The notes: a model not told the origin generated them from the letters alone. A stretch of DNA of 8,032 nt from Microcoleaceae cyanobacterium UBA9251 (GCA_003542015.1 DPLL01000514.1:557-8588), one strand, 5' to 3'. Positions 1-5,945 are shown, counted from the first letter of the stretch. A program made the numbers and translations.

Positions 1-69
1 ATTGGTTATTGGTTATTGGTTACGACGGGTAATTGGTAATTGGTAATTAGTAATGGTAATTGGTAATTG
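1..69. repeat. Heptamer array (ATTGGTT / AATTGGT), left half of a bipartite repeat block
   Basis: Three perfect ATTGGTT units fill positions 1-21. After a short break (22-30), AATTGGT-type units continue from 31 to 69, with one variant (AATTAGT) and one 6-base unit at 52-57. The array is cut by the left edge of the window, so its full length is unknown. Its sense is opposite to the following array: the reverse complement of ATTGGTT is AACCAAT, one base from the AACCAAC unit at 92-98. It resembles cyanobacterial STRR sequences. No coding function is seen. Confidence 0.9.
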
Positions 70-70
70 G

Positions 71-182
71 AACTGATAACTAAAAACTAACAACCAACCA
101 CCAAAAAATAACAACTAACAACTAACAACTAACAACTAACAACTAACAACTAACAACTAACCACTAACCACTAACCACTAAC
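71..182. repeat. 16-unit heptamer array (AACTAAC) ending at the PRK-like stop codon
   Basis: Sixteen 7-base units keep one phase from 71 to 182. The first six are degenerate (for example AACTGAT, AACCAAC, CACCAAA). Seven perfect AACTAAC units follow from 113 to 161, then three CACTAAC units from 162 to 182. The last base of the array, 182, is also the last base of the minus-strand PRK-like stop codon (182-184). Together with the opposite-sense array at 1-69 it could fold imperfectly, since TTGGTTA-like and TAACCA-like tracts face each other. This is an STRR-type repeat, not a CRISPR: there are no spacers. Confidence 0.93.
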
Positions 183-1111
183 TAATACACATGAATTGCT
201 TTCATCATGTGGTAGGCAACCAGCAATTGAGTCAAAGCTAGCGGGTAACTTTGCAAAACTTCGCCAGTGGTGCCAATCAGTTTGCCAATTTCAGGATTGC
301 CTTGGGTAGAGCAAAAGCCTCGCAGGTGGGGCAGTTCGCTGCACAAAATCATTTCCAGTTCGTTTACTTGTTCGCTAGTAGCGTGAGAGTCTACTTCCAA
401 AACGTCAACTGGTTTGCCCATATCCCGATCGAGTCCCAAGCGAATTGCCGGTTTAAAATTCTCGCTCCCTTGGTCTAAAATCTCAGTAAAATTAGGGTGA
501 GCAATTGTCGGTCTCAGCACTAAACGAACGCTCAAATTTAATTCTTTGTCCTCTTCTGGCGGGTAAAAACTAACTACAACATCTGCAAACTTGCGTTGGG
601 GGCGAATAAATTCTTCCGAATCTGGTTCCCGCTTGGACATTTCCGCCAGCACCTGTTCTTCGGTATAACCGCGCTTCATAGTATCGCGCTTAACTTTCCA
701 CTGAGTTCGTAGCTCTTCTGGGGGAGCGAGATACACTTTTACATCGTAAGAATCGCGGATTGTGCGAGTGGCGTAACCCAACAAACCCTCAACTATGACA
801 AATTTGCTGGGCTTGATGTATTCCGGCGGGTCAAATGCACCTGTGGTGTGATTGTAGATGGGTTTGAGAATAGCTTGTCCGGTGCGTAGCAGGCTGAGGT
901 GCTGCTGCATGATGTCGAGGTAATTGCAGTCGGGATGCAGTGCTGTGATCCCTATTTCTGCCCGCTGCGTTCTGTCGTAGCGGTGATAGTCATCTGTACA
1001 AATGATGGTGACATTTTCTGGACCCAATACTTGTGCAATTCCCCGTGTTAGGGTTGTTTTGCCCGCTGCGCTGTCTCCGACAATACCGAGAATAATTGGA
1101 CGATAGCTCAT
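182..1111 (-). CDS. Phosphoribulokinase-family protein (PRK/uridine kinase-like paralog)
   Basis: A 309-residue soluble P-loop kinase. Walker A is G12-DSAA-GKT (residues 12-19), followed by ICTDDYH at 37-43 with the likely catalytic aspartates D40/D41. The substrate-side motif KPIYNHTTG lies at 83-91, VIVEGL at 105-110, and residues 139-152 fit the phosphoribulokinase signature K-[LIVM]-x-R-D-x3-R-G-x-[ST]-x-E. Canonical PRK phosphorylates ribulose 5-phosphate with ATP in the Calvin cycle. This copy differs: the P-loop cysteine of the light-regulated pair is alanine (A15/A16) while C38 remains, the HP after EGL is missing, and the C-terminal cysteine pair is absent (present cysteines are C38, C62, C257, C267). 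It is therefore probably a divergent paralog whose substrate is uncertain. The ATG at 1109-1111 has a Shine-Dalgarno GAGGT six bases upstream. The stop TAG abuts a heptamer array, so the C-terminus may be shortened. No photosynthetic carbon genes lie nearby. Confidence 0.9.
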   Translation of the reverse strand: MSYRPIILGIVGDSAAGKTTLTRGIAQVLGPENVTIICTDDYHRYDRTQRAEIGITALHPDCNYLDIMQQHLSLLRTGQAILKPIYNHTTGAFDPPEYIKPSKFVIVEGLLGYATRTIRDSYDVKVYLAPPEELRTQWKVKRDTMKRGYTEEQVLAEMSKREPDSEEFIRPQRKFADVVVSFYPPEEDKELNLSVRLVLRPTIAHPNFTEILDQGSENFKPAIRLGLDRDMGKPVDVLEVDSHATSEQVNELEMILCSELPHLRGFCSTQGNPEIGKLIGTTGEVLQSYPLALTQLLVAYHMMKAIHVY

Positions 1112-1137
1112 TATTTTACCTCGCCGGACAATACCAA

Positions 1138-1166
1138 ATTTTGTTGTAGACTTTAAATCTTATCAA
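1138..1166 (-). promoter_or_regulatory. Possible sigma70-type promoter of the PRK-like gene
   Basis: On the minus strand, TTGATA (1161-1166, 5 of 6 to TTGACA) lies 17 bases before CAAAAT (1138-1143, 4 of 6 to TATAAT). This would give a short leader of roughly 20 bases before the ATG at 1111. Spacing is ideal but the -10 match is poor, and AT-rich DNA gives such matches by chance. Confidence 0.3.
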
Positions 1167-1380
1167 AATTGTGTTCGATCCGATCGCTCTGAGGATAGTT
1201 TTACCTGAGCCCCCTCAGTAACCGCTCAATCTGGACAATTATTGTAAAATTTCTTAATAAAATTCAACAAAGCCGACTCAGGGAGCATCTCATTGAACGA
1301 TGGTACCCGTTTCTTGACTGCAAACCATGTTGATCGAAGGTTTAAATTGGGCTACCAGAAATTATGGCAAATTCCCCATC

Positions 1381-1415
1381 CGATTTTCGATGTCCGATTT
1401 GCGATTTTCGATGAA
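1381..1415. repeat. Heptamer array, five CGATNNN units
   Basis: Five consecutive 7-base units begin with CGAT at 1381, 1388, 1395, 1402 and 1409. They read CGATTTT, CGATGTC, CGATTTG, CGATTTT and CGATGAA. As a result a 12-base word (CGATTTTCGATG) recurs exactly 21 bases apart at 1381 and 1402. This is an STRR-type repeat, partly decayed. Confidence 0.8.
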
Positions 1416-1427
1416 AATTACTAATCC

Positions 1428-1448
1428 ATCTAAAATCTCAAATCTAAA
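1428..1448. repeat. Heptamer array, three ATCTAAA units
   Basis: ATCTAAA (1428-1434), ATCTCAA (1435-1441) and ATCTAAA (1442-1448) are directly adjacent. The array is short, but it lies only 12 bases after the CGATNNN array and 16 bases before the ATGCCCC array, and it shares their period. That supports its being a remnant STRR rather than chance. Confidence 0.65.
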
Positions 1449-1464
1449 ATTGTGACAATTCCCG

Positions 1465-1499
1465 ATGCCCGATGCCCCATGCCCCATGCCCCATGCCCC
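1465..1499. repeat. Heptamer array, five ATGCCCC units
   Basis: Five units of 7 bases start at 1465, 1472, 1479, 1486 and 1493; the first reads ATGCCCG and the other four are identical ATGCCCC. It lies 24 bases beyond the GTPase stop codon and is much more GC-rich than the two preceding arrays. It is stop-free on the plus strand in every frame, which creates a spurious reading frame that I do not annotate. Confidence 0.92.
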
Positions 1500-1523
1500 A
1501 TCCCGGAGCTTCGCTTCGCCCAA

Positions 1524-3152
1524 TTACCAATCATCGTTTCGCTGGTTGCTGTGAGTTTCCCAATCGTCGTCTTGCTGCTGATATAAAGGTTCTGATTCTA
1601 TTTCTGCTGACATTTCTAATTCCGGTTCCGGTGCCTGCTGATAAATATTCAGAGGTTCGACGACGCGGGCGATCGCATCTTTGACAAATGCTTTAACAAA
1701 CTCGTCTTTCCGATTTAATTGAAACTGTCTTTGCACGACTTCTGCGATACCGCCATCGCCCCAATCTTGGTCATGGCGAAAATATTCAATAAAACTTTTT
1801 CCGGCAATTCTGGTTAAATAAGCGGCGCTGACTGCTTGAATTGCCTTACCAAGTAAAAACCCAGCTACGCTTAACTGAAGCGCCCTTGATACTACTTGAA
1901 TTACACCTTCAACTATTCCCAAACTGGCTAGGGTTTTGGCGAGAGAAAATGCTAATTCTTTAGCGCGATCGATTGTTAATTCGCAGCCGTAAATCTTAGC
2001 AATTTCTACTACCATTTGAGCGTTAACTGCTGCTGTCGCTAGTAAATCTACAACAGGTAAAGGCGTTACCGCAATTACGCCAGCACCGATCCACTGAAAT
2101 CGCTCTACTACTTTATCAGCTTGCCTGCGCCTTTGAAGGTCAATTAACTTGCGAGCTTGCTCTCCGAGGCGCTGAGATTGGAGCAAAATATTATCAGCAA
2201 TTAAGTCTTCTCCTTCGGCTCGCAAAATCGCAGCCACGCGCCGAATTAATGGCATAATATCCGGGTCTGGCTGAAAAATTGTCCCATCTTCTAGCACAAC
2301 TTTTTGGGGATTGGCGCTAATGGCTACCACATCCATTGCTGATACAAAACCCTTAACTCGTTCCCGGAGTCTAGTGAGAATTGCATCTCTGTCGCTGTCT
2401 GGATAAAGGTCAACTTTATTAAAAACTACGATCGACCTTTTGCCAATTTCCGCCAAAGTTCGCAGCGGTTCGTACTCAGATTTTCGCAAATCGCCATCCA
2501 AAACAAATAAGATCAAATCTGCCTGCGCCGCCAACTGTCTCGCCAATTCCTCTCTGTAAGTTCCCGCTATTCCCACCTCCAAAATTCCCGGTGTATCAGT
2601 AATTGCCAATTCTCGCTCAATTCCTTTCAATTTGAGAGTATAAGTTTCTCCGACTTCAGTAGTTCCCATAGGGGCGCCAACCTGTCCCGCCATCCGCCCC
2701 ACCAGCGAATTTACAGCGGAAGTTTTGCCTGCAGAACCGGTACCGAAAACAACTATCCGAATGCTACCGCGAGCCATACTAGCTTCTATTTCGCGTGCTC
2801 TCAACAGCAAAGCTTGGCGCGCGACTTCATCTTGAATGCGATCGACTTGTTGTCTAATTGCTTTCAAATTTTCCGAAGCAGCCTCAGTTTTCACAACTGG
2901 AATCTTGGGCTTTAAGACTCGTTTTCCCTTAACTTTTTGAGGGCTTTGCAGCAGCCTTAAATAATAGAAAAGCGCAAAAATTAGCGTCCCCAAAAGTACA
3001 ATTACCGCCAAAATCAGCAAATTAGCCAGCAGCGGAGATGCAGAGAGCGCAACTTGAGTGTAAAGTCCAGTTAAGGAACTCACCAGCCCAATAATCAGCC
3101 CCAGGGTGAGGCAAAAAGCAGCAATTAAGGTTAACAGACGCGGCAAAGACAT
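1524..3152 (-). CDS. Membrane-anchored GTPase with C-terminal DUF697 domain
   Basis: A 542-residue protein from the ATG at 3150-3152. The frame also allows a TTG start at 3165-3167, five residues longer; neither has a clear Shine-Dalgarno, and I prefer ATG. Numbering here counts from the TTG. Two membrane helices lie at about 11-33 and 47-70, then a linker and coiled stretch (95-130). The GTPase domain shows G1 GTGSAGKT (142-149), a TT switch at 169-170, G3 DTPG (191-194), G4 NKVD (250-253) and a probable G5 SAN (284-286). The DUF697 region follows (about 325-460), with a glycine/proline-rich hydrophobic core near 360-390. The C-terminus is acidic and glutamine-rich (510-547). The architecture points to a GTP-binding protein at the membrane; its process is unknown. 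It is divergent from the DUF937 gene. The stop TAA lies in CAATTACCAAT, a heptamer-like word. Confidence 0.9.
   Translation of the reverse strand: MSLPRLLTLIAAFCLTLGLIIGLVSSLTGLYTQVALSASPLLANLLILAVIVLLGTLIFALFYYLRLLQSPQKVKGKRVLKPKIPVVKTEAASENLKAIRQQVDRIQDEVARQALLLRAREIEASMARGSIRIVVFGTGSAGKTSAVNSLVGRMAGQVGAPMGTTEVGETYTLKLKGIERELAITDTPGILEVGIAGTYREELARQLAAQADLILFVLDGDLRKSEYEPLRTLAEIGKRSIVVFNKVDLYPDSDRDAILTRLRERVKGFVSAMDVVAISANPQKVVLEDGTIFQPDPDIMPLIRRVAAILRAEGEDLIADNILLQSQRLGEQARKLIDLQRRRQADKVVERFQWIGAGVIAVTPLPVVDLLATAAVNAQMVVEIAKIYGCELTIDRAKELAFSLAKTLASLGIVEGVIQVVSRALQLSVAGFLLGKAIQAVSAAYLTRIAGKSFIEYFRHDQDWGDGGIAEVVQRQFQLNRKDEFVKAFVKDAIARVVEPLNIYQQAPEPELEMSAEIESEPLYQQQDDDWETHSNQRNDDW
1669..1676. 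repeat. HIP1 octamer GCGATCGC
   Basis: A perfect palindromic HIP1 site inside the GTPase gene. HIP1 is highly over-represented in many cyanobacterial genomes, and this supports the organism assignment. Confidence 0.9.
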
Positions 3153-3190
3153 GAGCGAGAGTGGCAAATGAAAGGCTTGATGCTTTGATT

Positions 3191-3222
3191 TTTACATTTT
3201 CTTAAATGTTCTGATCTATAGT
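3191..3222 (+). promoter_or_regulatory. Possible promoter region of the DUF937 gene, with a small inverted repeat
   Basis: TTTACA (3191-3196) and TATAGT (3217-3222) each match sigma70 boxes in 5 of 6 positions, but the 20-base spacing is longer than the usual 16-18. Between them lies a perfect inverted repeat, ACATTT (3194-3199) and AAATGT (3204-3209) with a 4-base spacer, overlapping the -35-like box. It could be an operator or chance in AT-rich DNA. The region also lies upstream of the divergent GTPase gene, so it may serve both. The DUF937 gene has a good Shine-Dalgarno GGAG at 3239-3242. Confidence 0.3.
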
Positions 3223-3250
3223 TTAGCAATCACAGTACGGAGCGAAAATT

Positions 3251-3778
3251 ATGGGACTATTTGACCAAATTTTAAGCGCGATCGACAATCCCAACCAACA
3301 AGCAAGTCCCAATCAGTTGGGATCAATTCTGGGTGCGGTAGAGCAGTTGAGCGGCCAGGGCGTTGATGCGGGCACGACTCAGTTAGCGATGTCGGTTTTG
3401 GGATCCTACGTGCGATCGGCCTTGCAAGACGTGCGATCGGAGTCAGGGGATGCACAAGCGCAACAAGTTGTCAACCAATTTAGCGGCACAAATCCCAATC
3501 CGCAAGCGGTAGAGAGTTTGTTCGGGAGTAGCCAACTGGCGCAAATAGTGCAAGATATAGCTGAAAGAACCGGCTTGAATAATGCGACAGTGCAAGCAAT
3601 GATACCGGTTTTAGTGCCGATCGTGCTGAATTTGCTGCAAACTGGTAGCAATACCCAAAATCCTAACCAAGGCGGAAATCCAGTTTTGAATGCGTTTTTA
3701 GATGCAGATGGAGACGGCGATGTAGATATTACAGACACAATTTCGATGGCTAGCCGCTTTTTAAATCAGCGCAGTTAA
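3251..3778 (+). CDS. DUF937-family protein with C-terminal EF-hand/dockerin-like calcium loop
   Basis: A 175-residue protein with no signal peptide and no clear membrane helix. The start (MGLFDQIL) is typical of DUF937 (YidB-like) proteins. The body (about 1-130) is alpha-helical with amphipathic segments, including a helix around 112-130 (ATVQAMIPVLVPIVLNLL). A Gln/Asn/Gly-rich linker (132-143) leads to a C-terminal segment, DADGDGDVDITD at 151-162, followed by a hydrophobic helix ending in RFLNQ. The spacing D151, D153, D155, D157, D159, D162 matches a calcium-binding loop of EF-hand or dockerin type, present as a single copy. Function in cyanobacteria is not known; calcium binding is inferred. 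The ATG has GGAG eight bases upstream. A long hairpin element begins ten bases after the stop. It is convergent with ilvD. Confidence 0.85.
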   Translation: MGLFDQILSAIDNPNQQASPNQLGSILGAVEQLSGQGVDAGTTQLAMSVLGSYVRSALQDVRSESGDAQAQQVVNQFSGTNPNPQAVESLFGSSQLAQIVQDIAERTGLNNATVQAMIPVLVPIVLNLLQTGSNTQNPNQGGNPVLNAFLDADGDGDVDITDTISMASRFLNQRS

Positions 3779-3787
3779 TTTGGGATT

Positions 3788-3885
3788 TTTTTAACCGCAG
3801 ATATCAGCGGATGGACACAGATGAACGCAGATAGGATTTTATCTGCGTTCATCTGCGTTTATCTGCCTACATCTGCGGTTAAAAA
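3788..3885. repeat. 98-base hairpin element, copy 1 (period-10 palindrome)
   Basis: The outer arms TTTTTAACCGCAGAT (3788-3802) and its exact complement (3871-3885) pair perfectly over 15 bases. The inner arms (3820-3832 with 3841-3853) pair perfectly over 13 bases around an 8-base loop, and most of the stretch between also pairs. Each arm is itself a run of four 10-base units: ATCTGCNNNN at 3841, 3851, 3861 and 3871 on the right, with the complementary NNNNGCAGAT pattern at 3793-3832 on the left. It starts ten bases after the DUF937 stop. T-rich on the left and A-rich on the right, it lacks a T-run after the stem on either strand, so it is not a standard terminator. It may be a non-autonomous mobile element or an RNA-processing structure. 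Confidence 0.9.
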
Positions 3886-3973
3886 GTATTCTTGTTGTTT
3901 CTGGTTGATTCGGAATCTTCTAAGTAGATTAACTTAATTAAACGTCAGATCTATTCCGGTTGTATCGGAATGA

Positions 3974-4018
3974 TTAAACCGCAGAGGGCGCAGAGATCAC
4001 AGAGTCAGAGAAGGGAGA
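3974..4018. repeat. Half element of a related period-10 repeat family
   Basis: From TTAAACCGCAGAG at 3974 onward, CRCAGAG or CAGAG words recur at about ten-base steps to about 4010, followed by a purine-rich tail. The opening AACCGCAGA is shared with the left arm of the full hairpin elements, but the units then follow a different sequence (CGCAGAG rather than GCAGAT). The complementary right arm is missing, so it looks like half of, or a decayed, sister element. Confidence 0.6.
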
Positions 4019-4049
4019 GATGAATAATTCCGATGCCAACGGATGGGAT

Positions 4050-4151
4050 TTTTTTTTACCGCAGATATCAGCGGATGGACACAGATGAACGCTGATGGGA
4101 TTTGATCTGCGTTCATCTGTGTTTATCTGCCTACATCTGCGGTTAAAAAAA
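4050..4151. repeat. Hairpin element, copy 2 (95% identical to copy 1)
   Basis: The 88-base core at 4059-4146 aligns without gaps to 3795-3882 of copy 1, with four differences. Both copies are preceded by TGGGATTTTTTT, and this copy has a longer T-run. The outer T-rich and A-rich tracts pair around one T-T mismatch. It is in the same orientation as copy 1 and ends about eight bases from the ilvD stop codon. Two of the four changes fall within the inner stem (4088-4120 region) and weaken its pairing. Confidence 0.9.
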
Positions 4152-4159
4152 TTCCTACT

Positions 4160-5845
4160 TTAACCCAAACCTAAATCAGTAACAGCACCAATACTGCTAG
4201 AAGAAACCAACTTAGCGTATTTAGCCAAAACCCCCCTAGTATAGCGAGGTTGAGGTGGTTGCCAACTTGCCCTGCGCTGCTCCAATTCTTGCTCGGAAAC
4301 ATTGAGCTGCAACCAGCGATTTTGAGCATCAATAGTAATCGAATCGCCTTCTTTTACCAGAGCAATTGTGCCACCAACTTGTGCTTCTGGTGCAACGTGA
4401 CCGACAACCATTCCGTAAGTTCCGCCAGAGAAGCGGCCGTCAGTAATTAACCCTACGGAATCACCCAAACCTGCGCCAATAATTGCTGAAGTTGGAGCTA
4501 ACATTTCGCGCATTCCCGGCCCGCCTTTTGGCCCTTCGTAGCGGATCACAATCACATCTCCCGCTTGAATTTTGCCGGCCAAAATTGCATCTAAACAATT
4601 TTCTTCTGATTCAAATACTCGCGCTGGCCCGGTAATTTGCGGTTTTTTAATGCCAGTAATTTTAGCAACTGCTCCTTCTGTTGCCAGATTTCCCCTGAGA
4701 ATTGCTAAATGTCCTTGCGCGTAAATCGGGTTGTTCCAAGGGCGAATTACATCTTGGTCAGTGCGAGGTTCGGCAGGAATATTTGCCAACACTTCAGCAA
4801 CAGTTTTTCCGGTAATTGTCAGCGCATCTCCGTGGAGCAAACCTTGTTCTAGCAGCATTTTCATCACTTGCGGAATGCCGCCGGCTTTGTGCAAATCTGT
4901 TGTTACATATTTACCGCTGGGTTTGAGGTCGCATAGCACTGGGACTTTGGCTCTAATAGTTTCAAAATCGTCGAGCTCAAGTTCAACACCGATCGCATTG
5001 GAAATGGCTAATAAATGCAGCACAGCATTGGTTGAACCGCCGACTGCCATGATGACGGCGATCGCATTTTCAAAGGCTTTGCGAGTCAAAATCTGGCTCG
5101 GTAGCAACTGTTTGCGAATCGCTTCTACCACAACTTTTGCAGATTCGGCCGCGCTGTCTGCCTTTTCGGCATCCTCAGCAGCCATTGTCGAAGAATAGGG
5201 CAAACTCATACCCATCGCCTCAAAGGCGCTGGACATGGTATTTGCTGTGAACATTCCGCCGCAAGAACCAGCGCCCGGACAAGCTTTCTGTTCTATTGCG
5301 GTGAGTTCTGCTTGGTCAATTTTGCCGGCGCTGAATTGACCGACAGCTTCAAAAGCGCTGACCACGGTTAAATCGCGTCCGTTGTGGTGTCCTGGTTTGA
5401 TCGTGCCACCGTAGACAAAAATAGCAGGAATGTTCATGCGGGCGATCGCAATCATCGCCCCTGGCATATTCTTGTCGCAACCGCCGACAGCCAGCAAACC
5501 GTCCATACTTTGACCGTTGCAAACAGTTTCGATGGAATCAGCAATCACGTCTCTCGACACCAGAGAATATTTCATCCCTTCAGTTCCCATCGAGATACCG
5601 TCGCTGACTGTAATCGTGCCGAACATCTGCGGCATCGCACCCGCTTCCCGCGCGGCCACAGTGGCCCGCAAAGCCAGGTCATTCAATCCCATATTGCAGG
5701 GCGTAATCGTGCTGTAACCGTTGGCAATTCCCACAATCGGTTTAGTGAAATCGCTGTCGCCAAAACCAACGGCCCGCAGCATGGCCCGGTTGGGCGCACG
5801 CTGCACGCCCCCAGTCACAGCTTGGCTTCTCAAATTTTCAGGCAT
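4160..5845 (-). CDS. ilvD: Dihydroxy-acid dehydratase (IlvD)
   Basis: A 561-residue cytosolic iron-sulfur enzyme of the IlvD/Edd family. It dehydrates 2,3-dihydroxy-isovalerate and 2,3-dihydroxy-3-methylvalerate to the 2-oxo acids of valine, leucine and isoleucine synthesis (EC 4.2.1.9). The three cluster cysteines are visible: C50 (TITPCNMG), C123 (GGCDKNMPG) and C195 (AGSCGGMFTANTM), a pattern expected for a [2Fe-2S] enzyme. D82 (SDG) and D124 are likely Mg ligands with K125 as the carbamylated lysine. GPKGGPGMREM (438-448) and GRFSGG (470-475, with S473 as probable base) complete the active site. Length and motifs are complete. The ATG at 5843-5845 has AGGA seven bases upstream. It stands alone, without other ilv genes. 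The 5' leader contains an inverted heptamer repeat, and a hairpin element lies next to the stop. Two HIP1 sites lie inside. Confidence 0.98.
   Translation of the reverse strand: MPENLRSQAVTGGVQRAPNRAMLRAVGFGDSDFTKPIVGIANGYSTITPCNMGLNDLALRATVAAREAGAMPQMFGTITVSDGISMGTEGMKYSLVSRDVIADSIETVCNGQSMDGLLAVGGCDKNMPGAMIAIARMNIPAIFVYGGTIKPGHHNGRDLTVVSAFEAVGQFSAGKIDQAELTAIEQKACPGAGSCGGMFTANTMSSAFEAMGMSLPYSSTMAAEDAEKADSAAESAKVVVEAIRKQLLPSQILTRKAFENAIAVIMAVGGSTNAVLHLLAISNAIGVELELDDFETIRAKVPVLCDLKPSGKYVTTDLHKAGGIPQVMKMLLEQGLLHGDALTITGKTVAEVLANIPAEPRTDQDVIRPWNNPIYAQGHLAILRGNLATEGAVAKITGIKKPQITGPARVFESEENCLDAILAGKIQAGDVIVIRYEGPKGGPGMREMLAPTSAIIGAGLGDSVGLITDGRFSGGTYGMVVGHVAPEAQVGGTIALVKEGDSITIDAQNRWLQLNVSEQELEQRRASWQPPQPRYTRGVLAKYAKLVSSSSIGAVTDLGLG
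5058..5065. repeat. HIP1 octamer GCGATCGC
   Basis: A perfect HIP1 palindrome within ilvD, typical of cyanobacterial chromosomes. Confidence 0.9.
5442..5449. repeat. HIP1 octamer GCGATCGC
   Basis: The second perfect HIP1 palindrome within ilvD, 384 bases from the first. Confidence 0.9.
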
Positions 5846-5874
5846 TCTAATTTCCTTTGTCAGTGGTTCAGAAA

Positions 5875-5945
5875 GCAGTCAGCCGTCAGTTGTCAATTCT
5901 CTGCTGTTAGTTTTTATTTCCCGCTGGCTGTTGACTGCTGACTGC
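5875..5945. repeat. Inverted pair of three-unit heptamer arrays
   Basis: The left side has three 7-base units of the form NGTCANN (5877-5897: AGTCAGC, CGTCAGT, TGTCAAT). The right side has TGGCTGT, TGACTGC and TGACTGC (5925-5945). The two are opposite in sense, so GCAGTCAGCCGTCA (5875-5888) can pair with 5932-5945 over 14 positions with one mismatch, giving a 71-base hairpin. It would lie in the ilvD leader if transcription starts upstream of 5950. Confidence 0.7.

Larger units (their letters stand above)
1112..1523. other. 412-base gap between the PRK-like gene and the GTPase gene
   Basis: The part next to the PRK-like gene (about 1112-1170) holds its ribosome binding site and a weak promoter match. 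Positions 1189-1218 contain a small inverted repeat (CTGAGG at 1189-1194, CCTCAG at 1213-1218) without a T-run, so it is not a convincing terminator. Positions 1220-1380 show no gene, RNA or repeat that I recognise. Positions 1381-1499 are three consecutive heptamer arrays of different sequence, listed separately. The last bases before the GTPase stop contain a GC-rich GCTTCGCTTCGCC tract (1508-1520). Confidence 0.7.
3779..4159. other. 381-base convergent gap filled with hairpin repeats
   Basis: The gap between the DUF937 and ilvD stop codons contains two copies of a long hairpin element near its two ends and a half element of a related family between them, each listed separately. The remaining middle (3886-3973) holds one perfect short inverted repeat, ATTCCG (3953-3958) and CGGAAT (3966-3971), with no T-run. 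I see no gene or RNA gene here, and no canonical intrinsic terminator for either flanking gene. Confidence 0.8.

Noticed and set aside
71..182. CRISPR array
   Set aside because: The units are contiguous 7-mers without spacers, and no cas genes are present.
182..1111. Annotation as the Calvin-cycle gene prk
   Set aside because: The P-loop cysteine, the C-terminal cysteine pair and the HP after EGL are absent and the protein is shorter. A family-level name is safer.
1472..1684. A plus-strand reading frame starting in the ATGCCCC array (MPHAPCPMPHPG...)
   Set aside because: It arises because the array is stop-free on this strand, and it overlaps the end of the GTPase gene in antisense. There is no ribosome binding site.
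1524..3152. Era/Der-type ribosome-assembly GTPase
   Set aside because: Two N-terminal membrane helices and a C-terminal DUF697 region do not fit Era or Der, and no KH domain is visible.
3788..3885. Rho-independent terminator of the DUF937 gene
   Set aside because: The stem is far longer than usual and is followed by A, not T, on the transcribed strand. The T-run precedes the stem and pairs within it. The same holds for copy 2 and ilvD.
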